Assembly: GCA_964219345.1 (NCBI GenBank)
Contig: CAXPPN010000038.1
Span: forward strand, 1-59,796
Source: UBA3537 sp964219345
GTDB lineage: Bacteria > Bacteroidota > Bacteroidia > Flavobacteriales > Flavobacteriaceae
Reading direction: 5' to 3'
DNA: 59,796 nt
The translations under genes were made by a program, and so were the position numbers. The notes under the pieces were generated by a model. It had not been told where the DNA came from. It saw nothing but the letters and a program-made list of their open reading frames with translations, and searched no databases. Every line of letters starts with the position of its first letter. Position 1 is the stretch's first letter. Below, piece after piece: positions 36,524 to 46,052 of the stretch.

Positions 36524-37096
36524 ATGAAAAACATTGTATTATTTGGTCCTCCAGGAGCAGGAAAGGGCACACAAGCCAATTTTTTAAAAGAGACATATGA
36601 TCTTGTACATATTTCAACAGGAGATGTCTTTCGATATAATATAAAAAACCAAACAGATTTAGGACTTTTAGCCAAATCTTACATGGATAAAGGTGAGCTT
36701 GTTCCAGATCAAGTGACCATAGATATGCTTGGTGATGTTGTTGCAAATAATCCGGATGCTAATGGATTTATTTTTGATGGTTTTCCTAGAAATACGTTTC
36801 AAGCTGAAGCATTAGATGATATTTTGAAAACCTACAATGCTGAGGTTAATGCAATGATTGCATTGGAGGTAGATGACGAAGTTTTGGTAAAACGACTTTT
36901 AAAAAGAGGTGAAACAAGTGGAAGATCTGATGATTCTTCAGAAGAAATTGTACGCAATCGAATACAAATTTATTACAATGAAACCGCTATTTTAAAATCT
37001 TTTTACGACCAAAAAGGAAAGTATCATGGGGTAAATGGTGTTGGTGATATTGATACGATTACTCAGCGTCTCAATGCTGTGATAGATACTCTATAA
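36524..37096 (+). CDS. adk: Adenylate kinase
   Basis: Adk equilibrates AMP, ADP and ATP. The 190-residue protein has the P-loop FGPPGAGKGTQA (residues 5-16), the AMP-site HISTGDVFR and the DGFPRN motif. The LID is the short form (RGETSGRSDDSSE), without the zinc or extended LID insert. In a number of flavobacteria adk is fused behind a hypoxanthine phosphoribosyltransferase domain; here it stands alone. The obgE gene follows 13 bases later, and the pair is likely co-transcribed. Confidence 0.96.
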   Translation: MKNIVLFGPPGAGKGTQANFLKETYDLVHISTGDVFRYNIKNQTDLGLLAKSYMDKGELVPDQVTIDMLGDVVANNPDANGFIFDGFPRNTFQAEALDDILKTYNAEVNAMIALEVDDEVLVKRLLKRGETSGRSDDSSEEIVRNRIQIYYNETAILKSFYDQKGKYHGVNGVGDIDTITQRLNAVIDTL

Positions 37097-37109
37097 ATAC
37101 GTGTAACAG

Positions 37110-38108
37110 ATGACTGAAGGCAATTTTGTTGATTATATAAAATTATATGCATGCTCTGGAAATGGGGGTAAAGGCTCAGTACATCTTCATCGTGAAAAAT
37201 ACATTACAAAAGGAGGTCCAGATGGAGGTGATGGTGGTCGTGGAGGTCATGTGATTTTTCGAGGAAATGAAAATTTATGGACATTACATCATCTGAAATT
37301 TAAAAAACATTTTAGAGCAGGCCATGGGGAGCACGGTAGCAAAAGCAGAAGTACTGGCGCAGACGGAACGGATGTATTTGTAGAAGTTCCTCTAGGAACA
37401 GTTGTTCGTGATACTGAAACTAATGCTATTTTGTTTGAAATTACAGAGCATAATCAAGAAGTAATATTGTGTGAAGGCGGAAAAGGCGGTCGTGGAAATT
37501 GGCATTTTAAGTCCCCAACAAACCAAACCCCACGCTATGCACAGCCGGGTATGCCAGCTGAAGAAAAGTATGTTACTGTAGAATTAAAAGTTCTTGCCGA
37601 TGTTGGACTTGTTGGGTTTCCTAATGCAGGAAAATCGACCTTACTTTCTGTCATCACTTCGGCGAAGCCAAAAATTGCCGATTATGAATTTACAACCCTA
37701 AAACCAAATTTAGGGATTGTAGAATATAGAGATTTTCAATCTTTTGTAATGGCCGATATTCCTGGAATTATTGAAGGTGCAGCGGAAGGAAAAGGCCTCG
37801 GACATTATTTTTTAAGACATATCGAACGCAATTCTATTTTGCTGTTTCTTATTCCTGCAGATGCCGATGATATAAAAAATCAATATGATATTTTATTGGA
37901 TGAACTTCGGCGGTATAATCCAGAAATGTTAGACAAAGAACGGCTGGTAGCCATATCAAAAAGTGATTTACTTGACGAAGAATTAAAAACTGAACTCAAG
38001 CAAATTTTGGATAATGAATTAGCTGTTGATTATATTTTTATTTCATCAGTAGCTCAAAAAGGAATTGTTGAGTTGAAAGATCTTCTTTGGAAGCAATTAA
38101 ATACTTAA
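37110..38108 (+). CDS. obgE: GTPase Obg/CgtA
   Basis: ObgE acts in 50S assembly and stress control. The 332-residue protein has the N-terminal glycine-rich Obg fold (about 1-157: GNGGKGSVHLHREK, GPDGGDGGRGGHV). The G domain follows: GFPNAGKSTLLS, DIPGIIEGAAEGKGLGHYFL and SKSD (the G4 equivalent). The variable C-terminal OCT domain is absent or very short, as is common in Bacteroidota. Confidence 0.96.
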   Translation: MTEGNFVDYIKLYACSGNGGKGSVHLHREKYITKGGPDGGDGGRGGHVIFRGNENLWTLHHLKFKKHFRAGHGEHGSKSRSTGADGTDVFVEVPLGTVVRDTETNAILFEITEHNQEVILCEGGKGGRGNWHFKSPTNQTPRYAQPGMPAEEKYVTVELKVLADVGLVGFPNAGKSTLLSVITSAKPKIADYEFTTLKPNLGIVEYRDFQSFVMADIPGIIEGAAEGKGLGHYFLRHIERNSILLFLIPADADDIKNQYDILLDELRRYNPEMLDKERLVAISKSDLLDEELKTELKQILDNELAVDYIFISSVAQKGIVELKDLLWKQLNT

Positions 38109-38157
38109 ACATATAATTTGGACTCATTTTTGATTAAAAATAGCATCTCCTTGTAAT

Positions 38158-39084
38158 ATGATGAAACGGCACTATTTTTTATTGATTTTTTGTTTTCCAA
38201 TTTTGATTTTTGGTCAAGAAATCCCCAATGATTTTTATGCATTGTGGGCCTCAAAATCATACGATGAATTAACTCCAAAACTAGAGCAATTTATTGTTTT
38301 ACATCCTACAAACTATAAAGCTATAGAGCTTCTTGGCGATGTGTATGGAAGTCAGCTCGATTGGAATTCTGCAGCATATTATTATGAAAAATTAGTTCAA
38401 GCGAAACCAAGCGTAGCAGATTACCATTACAAGTATGGAGGTGTGTTGGGTCAAAAGGCAAAACAGAGTTCACGTTTTGATGCATTTGGTTTGATTCATC
38501 AGGTAAAAAAGTCATTTTCTCAAGCTGCAACACTAGATTCTAAGCATTGGGAAGTTCGCTGGGCACTAGTAGAGCTATTTGTTCAATTACCTGCTTTTTT
38601 GGGCGGAAGTTATAAAAAAGCTCTAGCATATGCCGAAGAATTAGAATCCATTTCAAAAATCAATGGCTATTTTGCCAAAGCCTATATTTATGAACACAAA
38701 AAGGATATAGATCAATCCAATATTTTTGTAAAAAAAGGAGCGGAGTTACGTCAAACAATCTCGTGTTTAAAGCATCAAAACAAACAACAATCAGAATGTA
38801 AATCGCATAATAATTCACTCCATTATGATCTTGCGCTAGCCTGTACTACAGGGAGAATAGACATGCGTTCTTCAATATTTTTATTAAATAAATATATTTC
38901 TGAATTTAATTCTATTGATAGAACTCCTCTCGAAATGGCACATTATCAATTGGCAAGGTTGTATTTAAAACAAAAAAAAGAAAAGGTAGCTCTACACCAT
39001 TTGGAGACTTCACTAAAATTAAATTCAAAATTTGAATTAGCTAAAAATGAGAAAATGCGTATTTTAATGTCCATAGCACATTAA
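38158..39084 (+). CDS. Secreted TPR protein
   Basis: The 308-residue protein begins with a signal peptide ending near FGQEIP (about residue 20). TPR-like helical hairpins follow, including YKAIELLGDVYGSQLDWNSA, AYYYEKLVQAKPSVADYHY and the final YQLARLYLKQKKEKVALHHL. Two cysteines lie in an HQNKQQSECKSH stretch near 205-220. It resembles periplasmic TPR proteins of Bacteroidota with no assigned partner. It follows obgE after 49 bases without a terminator visible. Confidence 0.8.
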   Translation: MMKRHYFLLIFCFPILIFGQEIPNDFYALWASKSYDELTPKLEQFIVLHPTNYKAIELLGDVYGSQLDWNSAAYYYEKLVQAKPSVADYHYKYGGVLGQKAKQSSRFDAFGLIHQVKKSFSQAATLDSKHWEVRWALVELFVQLPAFLGGSYKKALAYAEELESISKINGYFAKAYIYEHKKDIDQSNIFVKKGAELRQTISCLKHQNKQQSECKSHNNSLHYDLALACTTGRIDMRSSIFLLNKYISEFNSIDRTPLEMAHYQLARLYLKQKKEKVALHHLETSLKLNSKFELAKNEKMRILMSIAH

Positions 39085-39102
39085 AATTTTGTGTACTCTG
39101 CG

Positions 39103-39110
39103 TATATTTA
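39103..39110 (+). promoter_or_regulatory. Possible mpl promoter -7 box
   Basis: TATATTTA matches the box except the last base (A for G); it lies 20 bases before the mpl start codon. No -33 TTG is found at the normal distance. Confidence 0.25.
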
Positions 39111-39130
39111 CCTTGTTAAAATAAATTTTT

Positions 39131-40486
39131 ATGAATGTTCATTTTATTGCCATTGGTGGGGCTGCTATGCACAACCTAGCGTTGGCCTTGCATCAAAAAG
39201 GAATGCATGTTACAGGAAGTGATGATGTAATTTTTGAACCTTCAAAATCTAGATTAGATGCTCGTGGTTTATTGCCAAATAAAATGGGATGGTTTCCAGA
39301 AAAGATTACTTCGTCTATAGATGCAATAATTTTGGGAATGCATGCAAAGGCTGATAATCCAGAACTCATTAAAGCACAGGAATTGGGTCTAAATATTTTT
39401 TCATATCCCGAATTTATTTATGAGCAGTCCAAAAATAAAACGCGTGTAGTTATTGGCGGAAGTCATGGAAAAACAACCATTACTGCAATGATTTTACATG
39501 TTTTGAATTATCATGACAAAGCCGTTGATTTCATGGTTGGAGCACAACTAGAGGGCTTTGATGTTATGGTTCAATTGACCGATGACAATGATTTTATTGT
39601 ATTAGAAGGAGATGAATATTTAAGCTCTCCAATTGACCTTCGTCCAAAGTTTCATCATTACAAACCAAACATTGCATTGTTGAGTGGAATTGCTTGGGAT
39701 CACATTAATGTTTTTCCGACTTTTGAAGACTACAAAAAACAATTTTCCATTTTTACAGACAGTATCATTGAAGGAGGGAGTATTTCGTATAATATTGAGG
39801 ATCAAAATGTTAAAGCAATAGTTGAAGCGAGAGAAAACCCAATTCGCAAGTTTCCATACGAAACGCCACAACATACTATTGATAATGGTACTACATATTT
39901 GGAAACCCCAGAAGGTCCTATGCCTTTAGAAATATTTGGCCAACATAATTTGAATAATCTCGCAGGAGCAAAATGGATTTGTCAACATATGGGAATTGAT
40001 GAGTTAGATTTTTATGAAGCCATTGCAACTTTTACAGGAGCAGACAAACGCTTAGAAAAAATTGTTGAGCATCAATCTTCGGTAATTTTCAAGGATTTTG
40101 CTCATGCACCCAGTAAAGTGAAAGCCACAACTAATGCGGTAAAACATCAATATCCGCAACGGCGTTTGCTGGCGTGTTTGGAATTGCACACTTATAGTAG
40201 TCTTAACGAGATTTTTTTATCAGAATATGCTAATACATTAACATCCGCAGATGAGGTAGTGGTTTTTTATTCGCCTTCTGCATTAAAAATTAAACAATTA
40301 AAACCCATTAGTTCAGAACAAATTGCTAATGCTTTTCAGCATAAAAATTTGACAATTTACACAGACCCAATAGAGTTCCAAGAGTTTCTAAAAACTCAAA
40401 ACTACTCCAACACCTCATTGTTGCTTATGAGTTCTGGAAATTATGGTGGTTTGAATTTTGACACACTTCAAAATTTAATAATTTAA
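39131..40486 (+). CDS. mpl: UDP-N-acetylmuramate:L-alanyl-gamma-D-glutamyl-meso-diaminopimelate ligase (Mpl-like)
   Basis: Mpl reattaches recycled murein tripeptide to UDP-MurNAc. The 451-residue Mur-ligase fold protein starts VHFIAIGGAAMHNLALAL, a MurC/Mpl Rossmann signature. It then has the ATP-binding VIGGSHGKTTITAMILH and the LEGDEYLSSPIDLRPKFHHY block that separates Mpl from MurC. The C-terminal part (KDFAHAPSKVKATT) is the peptide-binding domain. No other Mur genes are nearby, which also fits a recycling enzyme. Confidence 0.93.
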   Translation: MNVHFIAIGGAAMHNLALALHQKGMHVTGSDDVIFEPSKSRLDARGLLPNKMGWFPEKITSSIDAIILGMHAKADNPELIKAQELGLNIFSYPEFIYEQSKNKTRVVIGGSHGKTTITAMILHVLNYHDKAVDFMVGAQLEGFDVMVQLTDDNDFIVLEGDEYLSSPIDLRPKFHHYKPNIALLSGIAWDHINVFPTFEDYKKQFSIFTDSIIEGGSISYNIEDQNVKAIVEARENPIRKFPYETPQHTIDNGTTYLETPEGPMPLEIFGQHNLNNLAGAKWICQHMGIDELDFYEAIATFTGADKRLEKIVEHQSSVIFKDFAHAPSKVKATTNAVKHQYPQRRLLACLELHTYSSLNEIFLSEYANTLTSADEVVVFYSPSALKIKQLKPISSEQIANAFQHKNLTIYTDPIEFQEFLKTQNYSNTSLLLMSSGNYGGLNFDTLQNLII

Positions 40487-40496
40487 TTTAAACACA

Positions 40497-41189
40497 ATGC
40501 CCCGAAATTCTATAACAATAAAACACTGGTCGGAAGCCGACAAACCCAGAGAAAAACTTCGAGATAATGGTGCTCGTTTTTTGAGTGATGCCGAACTTTT
40601 GGCTATCATTATTAGCTCTGGCACACAGGATATGAACGCAGTAGATTTATCAAAAATTCTACTATCTAATGTGGATTATAATTTAAATGAATTGGGAAAA
40701 CTTACCTTATCCCGACTTACTCATTTTAAGGGAATTGGCGAAGCCAAAGCCATAAAAATTATGGCAACTATGGAGCTAGGCCGTCGCCATAAACTGGCTG
40801 CTGTAAAGCATCAAAATAAAGTCACTTCTAGCGCATCAGTTTTTGATTTGATGCAGCCTTTGTTGGGGACTCTTAATCATGAGGAATTTTGGGTGTTGTA
40901 TTTAAATAATTCTAATAAAATTGTAACCAAAATTCAATTGAGCAAAGGTGGCATTACAGCCACTGTCGTTGATGTGCGCTTGGTATTAAAAAAGGCCTTG
41001 GAAGTTGGTGCTACTGCAATAATCTTGGTGCATAATCATCCCTCGGGAATGCTTTATCCAAGTCAATCTGACATCAATCTTACTAAAAAACTTAAATTAG
41101 CCGCTCAAACATTAGAGATAAAGGTACTTGACCACCTTATTGTCACAGAAAAAACTTATTTTAGTTTTGCTGATGAAAAAATGCTTTAA
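40497..41189 (+). CDS. radC: RadC/JAB-domain DNA repair protein
   Basis: The 230-residue protein has an N-terminal helix-hairpin-helix region (KGIGEAKAIKIMATMELGRR, about residues 80-99). The C-terminal JAMM/MPN domain has the zinc motif HNHPSG and then SQSDINLTKKLKLAA (HxHPSG...S..D). RadC homologues were named for DNA repair but the biochemical role is unsettled. It starts 11 bases after mpl and shares its stop codon A with the start of the next gene. Confidence 0.93.
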   Translation: MPRNSITIKHWSEADKPREKLRDNGARFLSDAELLAIIISSGTQDMNAVDLSKILLSNVDYNLNELGKLTLSRLTHFKGIGEAKAIKIMATMELGRRHKLAAVKHQNKVTSSASVFDLMQPLLGTLNHEEFWVLYLNNSNKIVTKIQLSKGGITATVVDVRLVLKKALEVGATAIILVHNHPSGMLYPSQSDINLTKKLKLAAQTLEIKVLDHLIVTEKTYFSFADEKML

Positions 41190-42496
41190 TGCTACTCATT
41201 TATACACCAAAAATTACCAGTAGACTCAAATTTGTTTTTAAACAAATTTGCACCCGTATTTTGGGAATACCAATAGATTTTACATCTGTTGTTGAAGTTT
41301 TTATAGCACATTCTGGACCAAAAATGTCTTATGGTACTCAGCCTCTAGGTTCAGAATTTTTTATAAAAAGTAATGGTTTGCTGTTTGAACAAGGACTTTC
41401 GGATGTGGAAATTAGTATTCAAAAATGGGAAAATACCAAGTGTTTTTTTTATGTTGGAGAAAAAAGTAATTTACCCTTTGATATTTTTTCAGCAGCATTT
41501 TTTTTATTGAGTCGATATGAAGAGTACTTACCTCATGTAAAAGATGTATACGGCCGATTTACCAAAGAACACAGCATCGCTCATCAACATAATTTTTTGC
41601 ATCAACCCGTTGTAGATTTGTGGGCCTATAAATTAAAAGCAGCACTTGAAGATTATTTTTCTGACATAACTTTTCAAAACAGATCATTTTGTATTCATCC
41701 AATTATAGATATACCGATGGCCTATTTTTTTAAAAATAAAGGTCTTTTACGAACTGTTGGTGGTTTTTTTTCAGATATTGCTCAGTTTAAATTTAGGAAT
41801 TTTTATGACCGTTTTCTTGTTCTTTTTGGATTAAAAAAAGACCCATATAATACTTTTAGTTATATTATAAATCGTCAAAAAATATCGAAACAAAAATTTG
41901 ATGTTTTCTTTTTGGTAGGAGATTATTCGACCTATGACAAGAGTATTAATTTGAACAAAAAAGAGTTTGTAGCTCATATTAAATCTATAAGAGATTATTG
42001 TAATGTAGGTTTAAAAACCTCATTTTTAGCACTAGATGATTTTGATAAATTGAAAGAAGAAAAAAATCGTTTGGACGCTGTTGTAAATTCTCATACAACA
42101 AAGACTAGGGCCTCTTTCTCGAAGGTTAATCTCCCAACGACCTATCGCCATTATGTCGATTTAGAAATTCAATCTGATTTTTCTATGGGTTATCCAGACA
42201 CGATTGGTTTCAGAGCTGGAACTTGTACGCCTTTTTTGTTTTATGATTTAGACTTTGAAGTACAAACCCCACTGATGATTCATCCTTACCAATTGATGGA
42301 TTTTTCACTCTTAAATTATACGTCTTTATTAGACAAAAAAGAAACGCTAATTCGAGCCATTCAAGAAGTTAAAAATGTTAACGGAACATTTACCCCAATA
42401 TTCCATAATTATACTTTTAGTGGTTGGGATCGTTGGACCGATTTTAAAACATTATTTAAGATTATTTTAGACTCTCCACATGATGTATCAGCATAA
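41189..42496 (+). CDS. Polysaccharide-deacetylase-like protein (DUF7033 type)
   Basis: The 435-residue product has an N-terminal domain (about 1-150) seen in Bacteroidota deacetylase-like proteins and a C-terminal NodB-like domain (about 165-430). The usual metal-binding TxDVD strand appears as CIHPIIDIPMAY, keeping the first Asp but with Pro at the second. SHTTKTRA and SFSMGYPDTIGFRAGTCTPF show the later blocks. The missing Asp makes catalysis uncertain. It overlaps radC by one base and the nucleotidase by 17 bp, a compact operon. Confidence 0.8.
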   Translation: MLLIYTPKITSRLKFVFKQICTRILGIPIDFTSVVEVFIAHSGPKMSYGTQPLGSEFFIKSNGLLFEQGLSDVEISIQKWENTKCFFYVGEKSNLPFDIFSAAFFLLSRYEEYLPHVKDVYGRFTKEHSIAHQHNFLHQPVVDLWAYKLKAALEDYFSDITFQNRSFCIHPIIDIPMAYFFKNKGLLRTVGGFFSDIAQFKFRNFYDRFLVLFGLKKDPYNTFSYIINRQKISKQKFDVFFLVGDYSTYDKSINLNKKEFVAHIKSIRDYCNVGLKTSFLALDDFDKLKEEKNRLDAVVNSHTTKTRASFSKVNLPTTYRHYVDLEIQSDFSMGYPDTIGFRAGTCTPFLFYDLDFEVQTPLMIHPYQLMDFSLLNYTSLLDKKETLIRAIQEVKNVNGTFTPIFHNYTFSGWDRWTDFKTLFKIILDSPHDVSA

Positions 42497-43169
42497 AAAA
42501 CATTTATTTTTTGACTTGGATCACACGCTTTGGGATTTTGATAAAAACTCAGCATTAACTTTTGAGAAAATCTTTAAAATTAATAACATCCAAGTTGACT
42601 TAGAGGAGTTCTTAAAGGTGTATATGCCCATAAATTTAGCCTATTGGAAATTGTATCGTGAAGAAAAAATAGATAAAAACAGTTTGCGTTTTGCACGACT
42701 GAAAGATGCTTTTGATGCACTTGAAATTCAAACGAGCACGCGGCTGATTTATAAACTTTCAGATGAATACATTACTTATCTTTCAACTTTTAATCATCTT
42801 TTTGAGGGAACAATTCAGATTTTAGATTATTTGAAACCCAACTACACTCTGCACATAATTACCAATGGATTTAAAGAAGTACAGCACGGTAAACTGAATA
42901 AATCGGGAATTGCACATTATTTTGAAACAGTAACTAATTCTGAGATGGTAGGGGTAAAAAAGCCAAACCCTAAAATATTTAAGCACGCTCTTTCTGTGGC
43001 CAAAGCCTCGCCTGACGAAAGCCTAATGATTGGCGATAATCTTGAAGCGGATATTTTAGGTGCGGTAAATTTTGGAATTGATGCGCTGTGTTTTAATTAT
43101 CACAAAGATTCTATTCCTCAACATATTGATAGCATTGACGAACTTTTAGAGCTTAAACGTTATCTGTAG
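42480..43169 (+). CDS. YjjG family noncanonical pyrimidine nucleotidase (HAD)
   Basis: This 229-residue HAD phosphatase has motif I FFDLDHTLWDFDKNS (the nucleophile Asp and the Trp are typical of YjjG), motif II ITNGF, motif III KKPNPKIF and motif IV IGDNLEADI. YjjG-type enzymes hydrolyse noncanonical pyrimidine nucleotides (family knowledge). Adjacent ATG codons at 42480 and 42483 are both possible; both overlap the end of the deacetylase-like gene. Confidence 0.9.
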   Translation: MMYQHKKHLFFDLDHTLWDFDKNSALTFEKIFKINNIQVDLEEFLKVYMPINLAYWKLYREEKIDKNSLRFARLKDAFDALEIQTSTRLIYKLSDEYITYLSTFNHLFEGTIQILDYLKPNYTLHIITNGFKEVQHGKLNKSGIAHYFETVTNSEMVGVKKPNPKIFKHALSVAKASPDESLMIGDNLEADILGAVNFGIDALCFNYHKDSIPQHIDSIDELLELKRYL

Positions 43170-43210
43170 TTTTAAAAAAATAATTATATTGATGTAAAAT
43201 TTAGAACACC

Positions 43211-43996
43211 ATGAAATATTTATCTACATTATTTTTTTTCTTTTTGATACTATCTCAAAATGCAGTTTTTAGTCAAAATGACATTAACAATTATAAATAT
43301 GTTTCCGTGCCAGACCGATTTGATTTTTTAAAGTCTACTGATCAATATCAAGTCAATTCACTAACAAAATTTCTTTTAGAGAAAAATGGATTTTTGGTTT
43401 TGGACACATCTTCTAACTATCCATCTGATCTTGTAAATAATCGTTGTTTGTTGTTGAATGTCAATGTAGAAAAGATAAAAGGATTTTTAAATACCAAACT
43501 TGAAGTTCAATTTAGAAACTGCAAAAATGAACTTGTTTTTAAATCAGCTATTGGAACTTCCAAATTGAAAGATTTCAAGAAAGGATATCATGCAGCACTT
43601 AGAGCAGCATTTGAATCTGTTGCTAAGCTTAACTATAGTTATAAAACACCTATTTCAGCTAAAGCCATTGAGATAACAGCTGTACCAACCCCCGTTGAGG
43701 TCATAACACCGCCTGCGCCACCAAAAGTTTCTACATCATCTTCTGTTCCATCAGCACCACCGACTCCAGATGATGTTACAAAAGATATTTCTAAGGTTAA
43801 AATAACTCCAACAGAATATGGTTTTAAAGTTATTAATGAGTCGACTGCTACGATTTTACACACACTTCACGCTACTATTTACGAAGGCGTTTTTCTTATA
43901 GATAATCTACCAGGGATTGCTTACAAACGTGGTAATCGATGGGTTAGGGAGTTTGTTATCAATCAAAAAATTGTGATTGAACCCCTCGTAAAATAA
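43211..43996 (+). CDS. Secreted protein of unknown function
   Basis: I do not recognise a family. The 261-residue product has a signal peptide (residues 1-21, ending VFSQN). A domain follows at about 25-145 with KYVSVPDRFDFLKSTDQYQV and RAAFESVAKLNYSYK. Next comes a Pro/Val/Ser linker (about 155-190, PPAPPKVSTSS), and a C-terminal segment (about 195-261) with YGFKVINESTATILHTLH and a basic RGNRWVREF patch. Periplasmic or outer-membrane location is likely. It sits after yjjG, ending four bases from the convergent rarA stop. Confidence 0.75.
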   Translation: MKYLSTLFFFFLILSQNAVFSQNDINNYKYVSVPDRFDFLKSTDQYQVNSLTKFLLEKNGFLVLDTSSNYPSDLVNNRCLLLNVNVEKIKGFLNTKLEVQFRNCKNELVFKSAIGTSKLKDFKKGYHAALRAAFESVAKLNYSYKTPISAKAIEITAVPTPVEVITPPAPPKVSTSSSVPSAPPTPDDVTKDISKVKITPTEYGFKVINESTATILHTLHATIYEGVFLIDNLPGIAYKRGNRWVREFVINQKIVIEPLVK

Positions 43997-44000
43997 ATAA

Positions 44001-45278
44001 CTAGTAACCGTATTTATCTTTCCAACGTTGCTTCAAAAATTCTTTTTGTGCATGTTCAAGAGAATTATCTCCAGGCCTATAGAATTTTGAATTTTCTAGA
44101 CCTTCAGGCATAAATTCTTGATCAATAAAATTATGTTCGTAGTTGTGAGCATATTTATAGTGTTCACCATACCCAAGAGTTTTCATAAGCTCAGTGGGTG
44201 CATTTCGTAAGTCTAGAGGGACACTAAGATTCCCTGTGTTTTTTACAGCTTCTAAAGCCTGATTAATGGCCATATAGGCGGCATTACTTTTTGGAGAACA
44301 AGCCAAATAAGTTGCACATTGGCTAAGTATGATACGTGCCTCTGGCATCCCAATAGTGGCCACTGCTTGCATTGTAGAATTGGCCATTACCAGTGCTGTA
44401 GGATTTGCATTTCCAATATCTTCACTAGCCAAAATTAAGAGGCGTCTAGCAATAAATTTCACATCCTCGCCGCCTTCAAGCATACGAGCAAGCCAATACA
44501 CAGCTGCATTGGGATCGCTGCCTCGAATAGATTTTATAAATGCCGAAACAATATCATAATGTTGTTCTCCAGTTTTGTCGTAAAGCACCAAATTGTTTTG
44601 CACTTTTTCGGTTACTAATGTATTGGTGATTTCAATTTTTTTGGAGGTTACAGCGTTGACAATAAGCTCAAAAATATTGAGTAATTTTCGCGCATCTCCT
44701 CCCGATAGTCGAATCAACGCTTCCGTTTCTTTTAGTATAATAATTTTTGTTGATAAGACTTCATCAGTGGTAATGGCGCGCTGCAATAAGGTTTCTAAAT
44801 CTTCTTTTTCAAAAGATTTTAAAGTATAAACTTGACAGCGAGAGAGTAGGGCAGAGATGACTTCAAAACTAGGGTTTTCTGTGGTCGCACCAATGAGTGT
44901 CACCCATCCTTTTTCTACAGCTTGAAGTAGTGAATCTTGTTGCGATTTACTAAAACGATGAATTTCATCAATAAATAAAATAGGATTTTTGGTGGTAAAA
45001 AGCCCTCCACTTTGTTTGGCTTTTTCAATAACCTCTCGAACATCTTTTACACCAGAATTTATAGCACTTAGTGTGTAAAAAGGCCTATCGGATTCTTTGG
45101 CAATAATAGTCGCTAGAGTAGTTTTTCCTATTCCAGGCGGCCCCCACAAAATCATGGATGGGATAAGTCCTTGTTTCAAGCCTTGTGTGAGTGCGCCTTG
45201 AGGTCCCACCAAATGTTGCTGACTAATATAGTCCGATAATGAATTTGGACGCAAACGTTCGGCAAGTGGTGTGTTCAT
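44001..45278 (-). CDS. rarA: Replication-associated recombination protein A (MgsA/RarA)
   Basis: RarA is an AAA+ clamp-loader-like ATPase that acts at stalled replication forks. Walker A is GPPGIGKTT (near residue 46), Walker B is ILFIDEIHRFSKSQQD, sensor 1 is GATTENPSFEV, and sensor 2/C-terminal regions include LEGGEDVKFIARRLLILASE. The 425-residue length and the tetramer-forming C-terminal domain fit the family. It is divergent from the rhomboid gene across a 48-base gap. Confidence 0.95.
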   Translation of the reverse strand: MNTPLAERLRPNSLSDYISQQHLVGPQGALTQGLKQGLIPSMILWGPPGIGKTTLATIIAKESDRPFYTLSAINSGVKDVREVIEKAKQSGGLFTTKNPILFIDEIHRFSKSQQDSLLQAVEKGWVTLIGATTENPSFEVISALLSRCQVYTLKSFEKEDLETLLQRAITTDEVLSTKIIILKETEALIRLSGGDARKLLNIFELIVNAVTSKKIEITNTLVTEKVQNNLVLYDKTGEQHYDIVSAFIKSIRGSDPNAAVYWLARMLEGGEDVKFIARRLLILASEDIGNANPTALVMANSTMQAVATIGMPEARIILSQCATYLACSPKSNAAYMAINQALEAVKNTGNLSVPLDLRNAPTELMKTLGYGEHYKYAHNYEHNFIDQEFMPEGLENSKFYRPGDNSLEHAQKEFLKQRWKDKYGY

Positions 45279-45326
45279 ACTACAAATTAAATCATTTTTT
45301 TAAGTTATTTCAACTTTTGTATTTTT

Positions 45327-46052
45327 ATGTCAATGAATTCTGTGTCATCTTTTCGATTTACCACTGGCGTTTTGGGCTATCCAATTCTATTTGTTCTTAT
45401 AATTTGGATTGTTTTTTGGGCAGAATTGCGTTTTGGTTTTCAACTTAAATATTTTGGGATTTACCCTCGAAAAATAGAAGGATTGATTGGTGTAGTTTTT
45501 AGTCCTTTTGTACATGTTTCATTAACACATTTGTATCATAACAGTATTCCACTATTTATTCTTTCAATGGCTCTATTTTATTTTTATAGACCACTGGCGT
45601 GGAAGTTGATTTTTGGTGGAATTCTACTCTCAGGATTTTTGACTTGGTGTATTGGCAGCTCTGCTTATCATATTGGTGCGAGTGGGCTTATTTATGTTTT
45701 AATGAGTTTTTTATTATTTAAAGGGCTTTTTTCTAAGCATTTTCGACTCATTGCACTTTCGCTTGTTGTGGTTTTTCTTTATGGAGGGATGCTTTGGTAC
45801 ATTTTTCCTGTAAAAGAAAATATGTCTTGGGAAGGACACTTATCAGGGTTTATTGTAGGATTGATGTTTGCTTTACTATTTAAAAAAGCTGTAGCTCAAC
45901 CAGAACAATTTGAATGGGAACAATCAGATTTTAATCCCTCCGATGACCCATTTTTAAAACAGTTTGATGCTGATGGTAATTTTATTGAAATTCCAAAACC
46001 TGAACATGATTCAGAATTGCACATAAACTATACTTATAAAGAAGAGGAATGA
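45327..46052 (+). CDS. Rhomboid family intramembrane serine protease
   Basis: The 241-residue membrane protein has about six helices. The catalytic Ser is in GASGLIYVLM and the catalytic His is in WEGHLSGFIVGLMFALLF, with the conserved HLYHNSIPLF block upstream. The C-terminal 45 residues are soluble and acidic. ATG 45327 and ATG 45333 are both in frame; a -7-like TATTTTTA (45320-45327) ends on the first ATG, favouring 45333 or a leaderless start. It converges on rlmB with a 19-bp overlap. Confidence 0.9.
   Translation: MSMNSVSSFRFTTGVLGYPILFVLIIWIVFWAELRFGFQLKYFGIYPRKIEGLIGVVFSPFVHVSLTHLYHNSIPLFILSMALFYFYRPLAWKLIFGGILLSGFLTWCIGSSAYHIGASGLIYVLMSFLLFKGLFSKHFRLIALSLVVVFLYGGMLWYIFPVKENMSWEGHLSGFIVGLMFALLFKKAVAQPEQFEWEQSDFNPSDDPFLKQFDADGNFIEIPKPEHDSELHINYTYKEEE

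Noticed and set aside
36432..36746. Open frame antisense to adk, and similar long antisense frames elsewhere
   Set aside because: They mirror the codon structure of well-supported genes, have no recognisable domains and lack their own starts or promoters.
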